Shown here piece after piece: positions 21,989 to 35,600 of a stretch of 64,000 nucleotides of DNA. Each line of letters opens with the position of its first letter. The stretch's first letter is position 1. The notes under the pieces were generated by a model. That model did no database searches. It saw only the letters and a list, made by a program, of their open reading frames with translations, and was not told where the DNA came from. The position numbers and the translations under genes were made by a program. The stretch comes from Trametopsis cervina (taxonomy: Eukaryota > Basidiomycota > Agaricomycetes > Polyporales > Irpicaceae): positions 345,035-409,034 of the forward strand of contig MU278348.1 of assembly GCA_022385755.1 (NCBI GenBank), in the 5' to 3' direction.

Positions 21989-24900
21989 TTACACGTCATA
22001 CTGCACACAAAGAAACCAACATCAGCATCTGCTGTGCTCAAGCAGAGGAAAAGGAAGAGCGCGACGTACCACAACGGTCATCGACACGGGCCACGGCGTG
22101 ACGTCGCCCGTCTCGTTGAGGTAGAACGGCGTCGGCGTACCGAGCTTCTGCACGACGTTCCCTGCGAGCTTCCCCGTGATGCCCTCCGCGCGCCGCACGT
22201 TCTTCAGCCGGAAGACCGCACCCAGCACCTCGGGCACGACCTCGTCGAAAAGCCACCGCCCGACGGGCTCCGTGAAGCCGACGCTCGGGAGGAGGTAGGC
22301 AGCGGGCGCGCGGCGCGGGTCAATCGTCTCTGGGTCAGGGAAGAAGATCGGCTGTGTACAGAAGGGAGGCAAGCGATTCGTTAGCTCGGGCTTTGGAGGT
22401 CGAGAGGCGCGTACGTACGTCTTTGTTCGCGTTTGCGAGACTGACGAAGACGATGTCGCCCATCGCCACTGAGACGTCGGGCTGGTCCTTTCCGATAGGG
22501 ATAGTGTCCGCTGCCGTCGCTTGGCGAAGCATGTACGGCGTCGCGGGGTTCAGGCCTACAATATCGTATGAGTTTAGTCGGTCCCCCGTATCAGATAGGA
22601 AAATAGACACGCACGTTGCGCCTCGAGGGCATACCCCAGCAGAAGCTTCTTCGCCTCCTCTGGCTTCTCGGTGCTGTTCGCAAGCTTGACGATCTCCGCG
22701 CGCTCCTTCGCGCGAGCGTCATCCAGGTAAAAGTCGACGATCTGGGAGAGCACCTTGGTGAGCGGCATCGCGACGTCGATCGCGAGTCTTAGGAGCGTAG
22801 GGACCGTGTCCTTCGTTGAGCCGCTGCGCGACAGCGCGTGGAGGACCTGCGTGAAGCGTTTCTTCCCCGCTGGCCAGATCGTGTCCGACATCATCCTCGA
22901 GAACCGTTTCTGCGCCGACCGAGTCAGTATGCGGCGTAAAACGTATACTGTGCGCAGAAGGACTCACCATGGACCCAAACCGAGGCAGCTCCTTCACGTT
23001 CTGCTCGATGATATATTGCCATATCTGGACGATCTCCTTTGCCTCCTGCGTCCGTTCCCAGACGCCTTCGGGGTCGTCGGTGAGGTACACCGCTGTGAAG
23101 AGCTTCTGGAGCATATCGTACGTCTCTTGGGGCGTGAAGAGCCCGCGAGCGTTTGCTACCGTCTTGAGCGGCATTCCGGTCTTTAGAATATGCCAGAATC
23201 AATGCATGTTGCAGGGATGGGGACGGGGAATAACGTACCAAGTAGTCCGCGACCCACCGCACGCCGACCAGTTTGATCACGTTCTGGACGACGTCGACGC
23301 GCTTGCCGGGGATATTAGCAAAGGCGTACGATTTCTCAGCGATGTACTCCTCTGTCCATTTCCGGAAGTCAGCGATAACGGACGCCTTCTCTTGCTCGTC
23401 GGAAAGCAGCGCGTTCCTGACAATCTCGTTGTCCTTGCTGCTCCTGAATATCGTCACGTCAGCGCCGGCCGACAGAAACGCGCCCGGCTATCCATACAGA
23501 CTACTCACCCGCCAAGCACCAGTCGTTCATCATGGACGATCTTCTTGAACGTCCCCTCGTTCGCGAGCACGTGGTTGACGCCCACCCTCGAGTTGACGGC
23601 CTTCGGCTCCGGCGCAGGCTTGGGCCGGGTGAAAGTGTACAGGTTCGCGACCTTGAGCTTCTCGAGGTTCTTCTTGTTTACCGTGGGCGTGAAGAACGGG
23701 AAGAGGCCGAACACGCTGTCGGCGGGGTAGTGCCGCGGCAGGTGGCGAAGGAGCAACTTGGGGAGCGCGGCGCCGTACGAACCGTTGTGGGGATCCCGCG
23801 CGCAGTCTTGGAAGCCCCAGGAGGTAAGATTGGCAGCTGCGAGATGCGTTTAGTCTTTGATCAACAGCGGTCCATGAGCACACTCACGGGTGTAATCTGT
23901 GGTGTAGAACCTATCACCGCGGACGAGAGCAACAGCGTCTCCCAGGATAGCCCTTGTGGTGGTGTATCCGCAACATATACCTGAACCAGGGCCTAGCGGC
24001 ATGGTGTCCTCCGCCTGCAAGCCCGGATACAGCTCGAGGTTGTCGATGTGGCCGTACAGCTGGCGCGCAGCGGCGGCGACTTCCGGGTTTGAGCTCCAGT
24101 CCTCGAACTTTTCAAACTTCTTCAGGCCGAGGTACGCCCTGAACTCGTTCATGGTGCACACGCCCCACGAACGCGCCTGGAGGATGCCCAAGATCTCGAC
24201 AACGCGCAGCACGGAGGGAGTGCCTTGCGCGCGGTACGCAGCCGCTGGGCTCTCGGTGGCGTCCTGCAGGACCCGCGCGATGTCATCGTCGTTGAATGCG
24301 CCGTCTGCGCCGCGCTTAAGTCTGCGGGTGGCGTATGTGTGTCGGTGTGGGTTCAGATGTATGCATGGTGAAGCACTACTCACCCGGAGAAGGTCCTCGT
24401 CCTTGGGTTCGGGTCAACTAGCGTCCCCCATGCGCGGCCGACGGCGGCTCCGAAGTCTGTGAGCGTAAGCTCTTCGAAGGGCTTGGATGTGCCAAAGACT
24501 TCAGAAAAGAGGTCCTCAGTCCATTTGATGTCCTTTTGTGCTGTCACAGCGTGCCACTATGAGAAGAGTTAGATATCAGCGAATATATGCTGCACAAACG
24601 ACGTACGCGGTACATCAGGTTGAACTCAACCGAGACATGGTTGCCCTCAGCGCGTCCGAGGAACTCGCCGTCCTCCGTCTTGATGGGCTAGATCACAAAA
24701 CAGTCAGACGGCAACGCGTATTGCAAAATGAAAGCGGCGCACGTCGAATGGGTTCATTCCCCAACCTTTTCCATCGCGTTGCAGGCCCAAGAAGCCCGCG
24801 ACGTAGTCACCGAAGATCATCGCCATGAAGTGACCACCACTGGTATCATTCCAGTTCGTCAGATAGGATAGGGAGGCATGTGAACCTATCAACGTACTTG

Positions 24901-26025
24901 ATGAGTCTCGCGGTCTGGAAGATCTCCTCGTCTTGTTTGGCACGTTGGTCCTCATTTGCGGGCGGCGGATCTGACCACTTGCCCTGCTCGTTTATCTTCA
25001 AGATCATGTCGGCAATATACTGAGGAGTATGTTAGCATCGCTGCATTTAGTAGAACCAGGAACATCGGGATTCGTACATTGTGGTTCCGGCTGAAGATAA
25101 CCAGCAAGGCACTCGCAGCTGGAGGAACAAGGATCAGCCTGTCCTCAGCGAACGCATCTTTCCACAGGTATCCCCTTCCCTCCGCTTTGTTCCTGACCAT
25201 ATCCTGTTGCTGCTGGCTCACACCATAGAGCACCGACAAGTCTAGGTACGAGTTCGTGTCGTTGATGTTCCAGTTCCTGGGGTTCGTGCGGAACAGCGAG
25301 TGGGTGACGAGCGAGGCGAACGCGAACGTTAGGCTCGAGTTCCCGCCCGGGTGCGGCTTCCAGTCGTCCTTCTTCGCGCGGAGGAGGGTGTCGAAGACGA
25401 GTCCGGCGTCGGGGAGGGTGTTGACAGGCAGCGGGTGCTTGTTCTCCACATCGCGGGCGTACGGCATGCCCGCCCGTCCCAGTTGCGGCATCCACGCGTT
25501 GTTTCCACCGCCGTCGGCCGCCCTGAACTTGCCGCCATTGGACGCTTGTTCTGGAGGTGGTGACGGGAATGGGGCAAGATACATTGCAGGCGGATGGGGT
25601 AATGAACGGTAGAGCACCTCGATTACCTTGTTGTTCGCTTCCAAGGCGAGCGGCGATGTGGGAGGGATCTCGCATAATAGAGCGAGTGCGGCGACGAAGA
25701 AGCCTTGTCGGTCGTCGATGGCGTCTGGATTTGAGACGGCTTGGAGGAACGATTTCTAGGGGAGGTGAGCCGCGGAGCGCACGGCCGAGTAGTCTGTACG
25801 CACGAAAATCTGGTCTGGGTCTTTTGGCGGGCCCTGCTTGACGACAGACTTGACGTTATCAAGGAACAGAGTGATCTTGGAGTGCAGTGCCTGCGATACA
25901 CTGTCTGTCGCGCCAGTTACCTTTGGCTGGACCTGGTATGAATAACGGCCATCGGGCGTGTCAGGCAGCTTGCGTGCCGCGAGATGCCAGGCGTCGATGC
26001 TGGCGAGGATGCGAGACTCCGGCAT
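21989..26025 (-). CDS. Ppo-type fatty acid oxygenase (linoleate diol synthase-like)
   Basis: Bifunctional oxylipin enzyme family: an N-terminal heme dioxygenase adds O2 to C18 fatty acids and a C-terminal P450-like part rearranges the hydroperoxide. The start at 26025 (MPESRILASIDAWHLAA) leads to the dioxygenase: distal His in VTHSLFRTN (near 25310), the strongly conserved NTNSYLDLSVLYG-type block, and the catalytic Tyr and proximal His in NLMYRWHAV, split by an intron (about 24552-24608). The P450 half covers 23500-21989, with conserved TPYMLRQATA and VAMGDIVFVS, and ends PWPVSMTVVYDV. Where family members with an active P450 have GxGxHxCLG, this protein reads SVGFTEPVGRWLF: no Cys is present, so the thiolate ligand is missing. 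About 16 exons give roughly 1,050 residues. It likely makes hydroperoxides only (inference). No signal peptide. Confidence 0.9.
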
Positions 26026-26246
26026 GGGAGGTGAGGAGAGTGGGGAGGACGAGTGGAAGGAGGAGGGGAAGGACGAGGTGTGAGAGGCGTTCCATGCATG
26101 CTCGGTAGGTTGATATAGTATTTGCAGTCGCGTTCTAGCCAGAGACCTCTTGGACGCTAAACGTCCCGGAGAACTTTAACACCCGGCCTATTTCTGGGGG
26201 CGGTTTGACGTCGCATTCCATCAACCCCGGTGACAACGAACGCTAA

Positions 26247-26670
26247 CTAACAGATGTTCTCTGCACGTAGCCTAGCGTTTTCCAGAGCAGGGCGTATCTG
26301 ACCGCTGCTGCTCGACGTCGTGAGAGACACTGGACGGTCGCGAGAGACACCGCTGCATGGAACACGTGCCTGTACCTCGATCGTGATCGGCGGGTGATGC
26401 GCCTCTTTGATCCGTTTGCAGATCCGCCACAGATACTCCCGCCCCGGCAACTCTGAGACCATCCTCTTCACCTTGAGCTGCAACATCTGCCTCCGAGTAG
26501 CAATATCGACTCCCGACGAAATGCAAGCCTGCTCGCCCGCTCCCAGCTTTCTCTCACCGCTGAGGACCAGAGCCGAGTTCTAGCGCAAGAACCTGCTTCA
26601 TTAATCACTAAGTCTGACGCACGCCTGACGAGCATCTGCTTACCATTGTATTTTCCTGGAATGCAATCAT
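26247..26670 (-). CDS. Possible small spliced gene, about 75 residues
   Basis: Not recognised. Exon 1 would be 26670-26644 (MIAFQENTM, then a GTAAGC donor), exon 2 starts after gcgagcag near 26532 and reads ACISSGVDIATRRQMLQLKV, then a well-formed amphipathic, charged stretch (GREYLWRICKRIKEAHHPP), and exon 3 (IRPALENARLRAENIC) stops at 26247. Both junctions keep frame and use GT-AG. The composition looks like a small basic helical protein. It is divergent from the DUF6535 gene and its promoter would lie in 26671-27258. Alternative: part of the Ppo promoter with chance reading frames. Confidence 0.4.
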
Positions 26671-27258
26671 ATCCTGTCAATTGGTGGTGGAAACTAGAAC
26701 CAAGCTAGACCCTGGGTAAGTGCACTATCGAGTTAATACCGGCTGCTCTTTTCCGCTCTCTGCCCTTCCTTTCCATCCATCTGACCGCATCCGTCACTTC
26801 ACATCGCCCTTCTCATCCCAGAATTCGTCCAACATGCATAGGATTCCCCACACCGCACATATCTCTGCTGATACACGCGTCTCGACGATATCTGCAGCAC
26901 TGGATACTCACTGGATTTTTCCCGAACAAAAGAGGCTTGATTCCTAGCGAGACGCGTGCCCGTTTCCTGTGCTACGAGAGCCAAGGCGGTGTCACTTACC
27001 GCATCGCGTGAGCCCACTTGTTGCAATGTCCTGTTATCGCACGCATGTCGCATGCGACACCGCCTGCAAGTGTTTATTTATGTTGATTTATATACCCAAC
27101 ATCTGCTGCGCCTGAACATTCGTGTCTTTCCTCCACCCCACTCGGTGCTCTCCAATCTTTCATTCTGCCATCTTTGCGCGCGAGCCGCTCGCCGTTTCTA
27201 ACATCTCTGGCAACCACCTGGTGCACACGCCGCATCGCTGTTAGCGCAACTCTGCGCA

Positions 27259-30200
27259 ATGATGAGTGATCCACCGGTGTTGGTCGATGCTCGAGGCCCG
27301 GAGCGACCCAGCTCGCGGTCCTCAACGGGATCGGAGCACTCTGAGAAGTGGTCTATCTCTGAGAAATCGGAGGTGGAGGAAGGGTCGCTGGGCGGACATG
27401 CGACTGACGATGACAAAAAGCCTCTGTTACAGCAATCGAAGGGAGTGAAGCTCGAGGACGAAGAGCTTTCTCCAGAGGGATCTTCGAACCCTACTTCAGA
27501 CGTACGCTATGTCCTTGCAGGCCAGCCTACTGGGTGGTCAGCTATGGCAGGCGCAGTTCGCTCGTACGACGAGGAGAAAGTCAAAGACACCAAGGAAGAC
27601 GTCGATACCCTGTTAGTCTTCGTAAGTTTATTCCCAGCCTAACACAGTACGACTACGCTAACATCTGCACCTACCACAGGCCGGTCTATTCTCAGCCGTG
27701 TTGACGGCCTTCATCGTCGAATCCTACCAACAGCTCTCCCCAAACACGTCCACGCAGATGCTCGCAGTGATGCAGCAAATCTCCGTCCAGCTCGCCTCGT
27801 TCTCCATAGTCAACAACGAGATGTTCAACTCCACCGCGCAGCCCCCGGCCAACATCACCGACGCCCTCTCCCAGCCGTTCCAGCCCAGCCCGTCAGACAT
27901 CAGCGTCAACGTCCTCTGGTTCGCATCGCTCATCCTCAGCCTCATCACCGCGTCGTTCGGCATGCTCGTCAAGCAATGGCTGCGCGAGTACCTCGCCGTC
28001 GAGAATCCGTCCCCGCAAGCTCGCCTCCGCATCCGTCGTTTCCGATACCCCGAGCTCATGCGATGGAACGTCTTCGAGATCGCCGCGATCCTGCCCGTCA
28101 TGCAGCAAATCGCGCTCGCGCTCTTCTTCGTCGGCCTGTGCTACTTCACCGAGTCCGTGCACGAGAGCGTGGGGCACACGACGCTCCCGCTCGTTGCGGG
28201 CTGGGCATTCTGCATCTCGACCGTCACCGTCCTCCCCATGTTCTTCCCGCGGTGCCCGTACAAGACGGCGCTGCTGAAGCACCTACTACAGTCGCTGCAC
28301 ATCCAGATCCTGCGTGCCGCCCAGCGCGCCATCATACCACTGAACGCGTGGTACCAGGATGCAGCGGCCGAGTCCGTGCGCGACCGTGCTCTGCGGTGGA
28401 CGACGACGTTCCTCATCTGGCACAGCCAACACTCAGACAAGAGCGACGAGCGCAACGCGATCGTGGCCGAGCGTGCAGACCTCGACATCCTCGTCGACGT
28501 CGACGCGCTGCAATCGAACGACGAGCTACTTGGCTCGACGATCCTCGAGTCGTTACACCAGATCCAGCCCGAGTGGAACAACGTCGTGCACTTCGTCCAG
28601 CGCGTCCTCGAGCACCGCCTGCAGCGCCAGGGCGCCGTCCTCGGCGCGCCACAGCCGCTCGACCTGCAGACGCTGAGCAGGCAGGGCTGGACGGCGGTCA
28701 TCGACATCCTGTCGTATTACGCACGAGACGAGATCAGCCAGTATGTGCAGTCTGACCAGGCCATTGCGCGTTGGCGTCGCTCGAACTGGACGATGTCGGC
28801 CTTCTACATCTTCTTCTCGCCTGCGCGCTACCCGATGCCGCGTAGTGGCACGAACGTGCTCGGTGAGGTCTTGCAGGAGAAGGGCGTCGAGCTGATGTCG
28901 ACCCTCGCGCACGACTGCCCGCGCGCGGATGACCTCGCGAACGACCGGTTCTACCTCCTCGTACAAGGCCTGCTGAACGTGCTGGAAGACATGGACGTCG
29001 ACCTCGTGCGCTCGCTGCGCTTCTTCGAGGCCATCATGGACGCCCGTTTCGCCGATTATCGCCAGGCCGAGGCCGACCCGACATACGAAGAGACGACGTT
29101 CGCCGTCCAGGGAAACCTCGCGAGCTGGCCGTGGCGCCAGGTGATGTCGCAGAATGGGCGCACGTATGCCGCGCGGTTCCTCATCTGGACGATGCACCGC
29201 GCCCTCCGCCAGATGCGTCACGCCGCCCCCACTGCCTCCACTGTGCCGTCCCGCGCAATCACAGCGCGTCCCCGTCCTAAATCGACTGCTGTCTCTGGTC
29301 CCCGTGCGCCTCCGAGCCGACTCGTCGATGGACTAGTCGGGATGTGGCGCTTGTCGTGCGAGGCCCGGATCGAGCTGTTTTCGCACACGCAGGAGCTGCG
29401 GTTCCGTACGGTCATAGAGGAATGCTTTGCGATGAAGGAGTCTACTTTGGCGCTGTTTAAGGCCCTGGTTCAGCTCGAGGCACAGCTGCTCGTGCATGTA
29501 CACACCAAGTGGGTCGCGTTCCCGTGTGGACCCTGGGTATTGCTCGAAGGTGAGTCACGCCATCGTTTCTAATCTGTCCTCCAGTGCATATATGCTAACC
29601 TTGACGTGTGTATGTAGATGCGCAAAGGAAGCTGGACAACTTTATCGACGCCGTGTCGGACCTAGAGGAAACCGCGCAGTCAGCACACGACCCACTCACA
29701 ACCGTCGACGTCCTCCGCATCTGCTATGTCGCCTTGCGTATGATCGAACACCCCGAGGCACTGCAGTACAGCAACCAATGGCGTTCTCTCCTCGCCATCC
29801 TCACCCGTCTAGGAAACCAGTCTACCGCATCACCAGACTCAACCACCCCGCCACGCCCGCGCAGCATCCGCGCGAGCTCGGACTACACACCATCGCTGAA
29901 CTACACCGTGCGTCCAGCCGAGTTCACGGGCGTCGCGTTCGAAGACGCGATGCTGCTCGTCAAGCCATGTCTCGAGCGTGTGCAGCAGGAGGACCTCCGC
30001 GTATTCGACACTCTCCAGCCGGGACTGTACAGTCCGGGCATGGACATGGACGCGCTGCACGTCGCATATGGGAATTGGGAACGGAACTTCAGGCCTGAGG
30101 AATCGGTGTTTGACGACGAGTTTGTGAGGATGTTGGGGCGCATATACTCGCCGCCTGGGATGGATATGGAGCAGGCTGGCGATGATATGCGGTTCTTTAG

Positions 30201-30432
30201 GTTGAAGAAGTTGGGCGTTGTTGGGCATGATGCGGCGAGGATGCATGAGGTTAGGACGGAAGACCGTCCGCCGGATCCGATAGAGGGGCTGCCCGAGCTG
30301 GCGCGTGTCGACGCGGAAGACCGGGAACGATATGAACACGACTCTAATGAAGATGTGCGCGACGACAATCGTGACCATGGCGATGACGATGACGATGAAA
30401 AGTTCCCAGAGGACGGTTCGAGCCCGGTATAG
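27259..30432 (+). CDS. DUF6535-type multi-pass membrane protein
   Basis: Function unknown; the DUF6535 domain is a basidiomycete-enriched family. The start at 27259 gives a Ser/Glu-rich N-terminus (RPSSRSSTGSEHSEKWSIS), then the domain begins with SYDEEKVKDTKEDVDTLLVF. Four hydrophobic segments follow: DTLLVFAGLFSAVLTAF (split by the intron at 27621-27680), VNVLWFASLILSLITASFGML, QIALALFFVGLCYF and VAGWAFCISTVTVLPMFF; the family-typical block FGMLVKQWLREYL is present between helices 2 and 3. The long C-terminal part (about 28,300-30,432) is a soluble helical region with a second intron near 29551-29617 and an acidic tail (EDDRNHD-type, near 30360-30410). Total about 1,015 residues. The hydrophobic core is consistent with membrane anchoring; no enzymatic motif is seen. 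Confidence 0.85.
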
Positions 30433-32662
30433 GCGTCAGGATGATTGCGCTGTGTTGAGAACATTATGTGTGTATTGTTATTGCTTTGCTACGTATATGT
30501 ATTTTTACGTCACGTCCTGCAACGAATATCATCTTTAATGCATTGTGGAAGGGTCTGACAGGCATAACAATGGATATATGCTTACTATATATCCTCTTAA
30601 TCGTCCCTCTCGCGTACGGCCAGAGTGTCGCCCGCCCTGAGGCGAATCCGTTGAGTTTAGGTGAGCATTAAGCACACTGTACCTCTCTGGTTCATCGCTG
30701 CTCTTGCTCGAAACGAGGGTGGTTTTGTGTACGCTTTTACGTTCTATGAAGGGCGCAAACATCTTAGATGAGTAGGAACATAAGTAGCGGTGGTCGAACG
30801 GGCGAGCGGTGCACATCCTGGAGGGCGATAGGACAAGGAGAAGAATCGTGAGGAGCGCATCATCCAGACGATCGTTGAGACATAGATAAAACTTGAAACT
30901 TGAGGGATATTTCGCCATAAAAGAGCTTTCTGACTTCTAGCAAGATATTGAGGTAAGTGGTTCAGTGCAGCTTCCTTCCGCGATTATAATACAGTAGGAC
31001 GTGACGCGCGGGTGACGATATAATCGGTGGACGGTCATACGAAGCGGTTCATTACTCACCCTTCCATATGCCTCGCCCTCATGGACGACGACATTAAAGT
31101 GTCCCGGGGTGATTGAGACCGTTACTATACGTCGTTAAATTGTCTTTGTGGCTGCTCATGAGCGATGTATGAAACCGCGACGGTCAAATGTTACCCGAAA
31201 GTCCATTAACGCTAAACTTAAGGCTTTCAGCTTTATCTCTGCTCGCGAATCGACTAGATAAGAATCGGTTTGACGATCCAGTAATTACGCAATGGCAGTC
31301 CGGCCCACTATCCTTATTTTGTGACTCCGCTGTTGCAACTGTAGCCGCCGACAGATCGGAGCCTAAATAGTAGTTACTTGGCTTCATTCAAAGTGCTTCT
31401 GTCACATCAACGATCGAACTCAACGATGAAGTCGACCGCTGCGCAGGTGTCATCGTGTCTCCACCACCGTTCATCCAAGCAATGGACGCCCTCTATGCTG
31501 AGAAGTTGGAAAACAAAGCGACATGCAGAACGTTGAGGCTTCTACGACCCAAGCGGGGCCGTATGTTTCGGCGAACGGAGGACTTCAATGGACGAGAGAC
31601 GGGTGCGAAGATTATAGGTAAGACCCGTTTGTTATCTCTTCCAAGTTGAATACACCGGATAGTGATCGCTGTGTCTTCGAATTTAATATGCAGATTGGCG
31701 CACCCTTCCATGTGAGATCCTCAATGCTCGGTTCGGCGCTCATATGTAGTCTCTCTCTACGCTGCCAGGGATCAGTGTGACCCCCATGCACCTCATTTAT
31801 CATAGAAAGCTGGCTCATACTCGCGAGAGAGAGCGCGACAGAGCGAGCTTTCCTTGCCTTGTCTTTATTGTTTTACAGGCCATCTCACAGAAGTCCATTT
31901 GTGCGCTGCCGACGGCACTGGCCATCAAGAAGAACAGCTGCCAATCAATCAATTCACTGCTGCAATGCGTGACCATCGTGGCGTGGAAGCACACGTACAG
32001 CCTGTCTCAATATGGCAGGTGACCCGGTTTGGAAGCGCTGATTGCTGCACTCGCCCGTCCGCCGTGACCCTCAACAGTCACACCTACCGCCAACCGCTGT
32101 GCTCACGTGAGTCGCTCTACTCACCATCCAACCACTATATGCTGCGCATTGGCTGTCGTCGTGCGCATATATCTACTCGGTGAACACGGCGGTGCTCCCG
32201 GCCCACCTCGAGCCCCGAGATGGACGAACGCTTCTGGGCCCGATCAGCTGGCGGCGTGGTTTGCTCAACGTCAACGAAGACGCGTACTTGCGCCCGGGAG
32301 CCACGTTCTGCGGCGATCGCCTCTCGCAGGGCGATGCGGAGACCGGCCGACAGCATCACCAGCTATCGCGTCGCCATCGTTCGCACGGTCCACGAGTCTC
32401 TCGACCGTCTGTCTCTGATGGCCTTGCCCAGTATGGTCAGTATGTCCCCGCGCTCCCCTCTCCTTGTTTTTCTGACAGCCAAATTACGACTAAACACTCG
32501 CTCCCCGCTAATATATATCCATTCCCTCCTCTTCCACCTCTCGTCGCAGGACTTGTTCCTCCACCACCACCATCGCCGTCCTCGCCTCCAGCCTCCGTCT
32601 TGGCGAACAACATCTACTCTCGCATTGTGTACGTGTGCATCTAGCTCTCTTGACTCATCGCG
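30433..32662. other. Long intergenic region, no confirmed gene
   Basis: About 2.2 kb. The first 100-200 bp is the 3' UTR of the DUF6535 gene (AT-rich, 30470-30600). From 30700 to 31800 there is no coding structure with splice support, only short frames. From about 32110 to 32660 the + strand is open in several frames and GC-rich, with CT-rich sequence (32520-32620) just before the RRM gene start, which fits a long 5' UTR and promoter. A GA-type run (gagagagagcgcgac) lies at 31827-31842. No tRNA or repeat family was recognised. Confidence 0.4.
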
Positions 32663-35600
32663 ATGCCTCCAAAACACCCCGTCAAAGAACGGGCGTGGGG
32701 TTCCCGATATGACACCCTAAAATCTGCCCCTTCATCCCCTACCTCCAAGTCTCATCCAACAGAGACTCCTGCTACCCCACACGGCCCTATGGCCGCTGGG
32801 AACAAAGCCGGTGATGCGCCGGTGCCAGAACTTGGCTCGTCGACACCGCCATCGACCAAATCAGAACGGCCCACCAACGACAACAGCATCTTTGTCGGAA
32901 GGTATATCACGCCGCTGCCTGACTTTCCCCTGTCGCTGATATTTGTTTTCCATCAGCTTGCCTACGCATTTTGAGCCACAAGAACTTGGCTGTATGCTAT
33001 CCCAACATTTCTCCGAATACCCCCAAGTCAAAGACATCAAAGCCATCCGCGACCTCAACAAAGGCAGCATGTGCGCCTTCCTCACTTGCGAGGTGGGTAT
33101 CTGTCTTCCCGCTGCCATATCTGCTACATCAGACACCGCGTCTCCATCAATGTGCTGACAGAGATGATCTGTAGGACGCGACCGCAGCAGCGCAGCTCCT
33201 CACCACTCTCAAAGAAGCTCCGCCGCATCCATTTCAGGGACGTCTCCTGCGGTTCGAATTCGCGCGTGCGTCGCGTACGCTGGTCATCACATACCGGTGG
33301 GTGACTCCTTCCCGATGGGTGCATAATTATAGTGTTTTAACAGCGTATATGCGCACCATAGTTCCCCTGCCCAGCTTGTCCACTCCACCTCAGGACCCGA
33401 TATTGCTCTAAGTGCCAATATAACCAACGTCAATTTTGCTTCCGGGCTCCCTACTGCTATGAGGATCTATAGGCCTCATGATTCAAAGTAAGTGTATTGT
33501 AACATGACGTTGGCGTAGTGTTCTGAATTTGATCTAGACATCCTACTACTGTGCTATACGACTCGGAAGCCATAAATTCCGAGGCGCAAATTGCTGCAAA
33601 GTCAGATTCCACTGTGGTCGATGATACTCTGACTGGTGCTGGCGTGCTGATTAACCCGCTGAAGTACGACTCTGAGGTCCGTGGGCTCTACCGCTACTTT
33701 TCTCCAGCATGAACTGAATCGCGAGAATTTCATAGACACTCAAGAAGATCGTCCTTGCGTTTGGGCCTTTGGAGCATTTCGGGCCATATGTAGCAAACCG
33801 GGACGGTACATTGGCTATCTTTGAAGCCGCTTTCCAATGTCTCACTGCATGCATACAGATTCATCAAGATCGCCCAAGCCATTTTCTGACATCCCCCGCA
33901 CTCCGGGAATGGAAAATGGAACGTGGGAGGTGAAGTGGGCAAACCGCGACGATTGTGTGAATGCTAGCACGGTATGTTTTCCCCCTCACGGTACACAAGG
34001 GCGCATAGAGCTTAATGAACTGGCGCAGACGTTGCGGCGCGTGCCATACTTGCAAGTAAAATGGGCTCACCATCTGAACAACGACGGCACGCCGTTTGGA
34101 AGTCCCAGTGGCTCGCCAGGCCCGCTACATCGAGCAATGCTGTCTCGTATGCGAACTCTGTCACGCCCTTCTATTCACGAAGGGGAATATCAACGATATC
34201 AAGACAGTTCTTCCCAATTTTCTCCTTCCTTCGTTCCAACTTCAGGGAGCCTCCGTCTCACTACTTCGCCATTTCACGAAACGCCGCACACACCCAGCTT
34301 CGGACAATGGTCCCCCAGCCGTGGTTCTCCCGGGGTGCGGGGTGCCTCTTCTCCGCTTGTCAAGCGTGTTGTAGGGGATGTGTTTTCGCCCGACAAGACT
34401 CTTACCCCGAAGCTGAATGAAGAAGAATTTCCTCCCCTCCATGGTTCCGATCGTGGGCGCAAGGCTGCGAGGCCTCTCGCCCTGACTTGGACTCCCAAGG
34501 GCCGACAGGACAAGTCTCGTTCTCTAGATAGAGACGCAGAACCACCCACGTCTCCGTCATCTTCGTCGTCCCTTTCCGTACAACCGTCCACACCAGGTGT
34601 TCTAAGGCTGACGCCTTCTCCTCGCGGTGAAGCTGAGAGGCGAGCTGTATCACAACCTCCTTCGCGTTCCTTCACGGCGGATATCGATGAGATGGACCAT
34701 GGCCAAGATGTCACTGTTCCCCCGACGCCAGACTTCACGACAGCTTCCTTTACACCAGTCACCCCGAAGACGGGCAGCTCGTACCCCATGACACCCCGTA
34801 GCGCAGCGACGACGTTCTCTGCAACGGAGGTTCCTGAGAGTTATCACATGACTCCGAAACGAGGAAACAGGTTTAGAAGCGGGCATGGGCACCGAGAAGA
34901 GAGTGAGAGTGGTCATGAGGTCGACCCTTGCTCTCTTTTTGTCGGAAATCTAGAAGTTGGCGCAACTCATGGGTGGACAGAGGACCGGTTGAGATTCGTG
35001 TTTGGGAAGTACGGGACTCTGGAGGATGTGAAGCTCTATGAACCTGGTGAGTTCGGGAAATTACCTGCTGTTGCAGTGAACTGACCTTTTGATGTCTCGA
35101 TCCGCAGCCCATAAGCATGTCGCTTTCGCGTTTGTTAGGTATATGCATCCCGGAAGTTGCGCCCGCGCCATTGCTAGCGAGGTTTGTGCTTTTCTTCACC
35201 GGAGAATTTCGTGATTCTTACAATGAGTCGTCTCAATAGCATCAACGAGTGTACGACGGCCGAACCATCCGCGTCCAGCTGCGTGAGATCAAGCATCCGG
35301 GGCAACGTGCACAGTTTAGGGCCCTCCGTGGACGCGGTAGACCGCGCGTGTCTGAGGGATCCCCTAGACGGCTCTCGAGCGTCATCGACTTTAATGGCCC
35401 ACCGCGCGATGAATTCTCCGTCACGTTCAGTCCGAAAGAAACACACGACCATCCTCCTCACCTTCAAGACCCTCGTCACCTTGTTGTGCACGACACACAG
35501 GGCCCCAGAGAGCCGAGGCGGCATGCCATGGACTCTGCACCGTCCGGACATTTCTCCGTTGGGCCTCCACCAGAGCATGTCGAACACAAAGGACCTTCCC

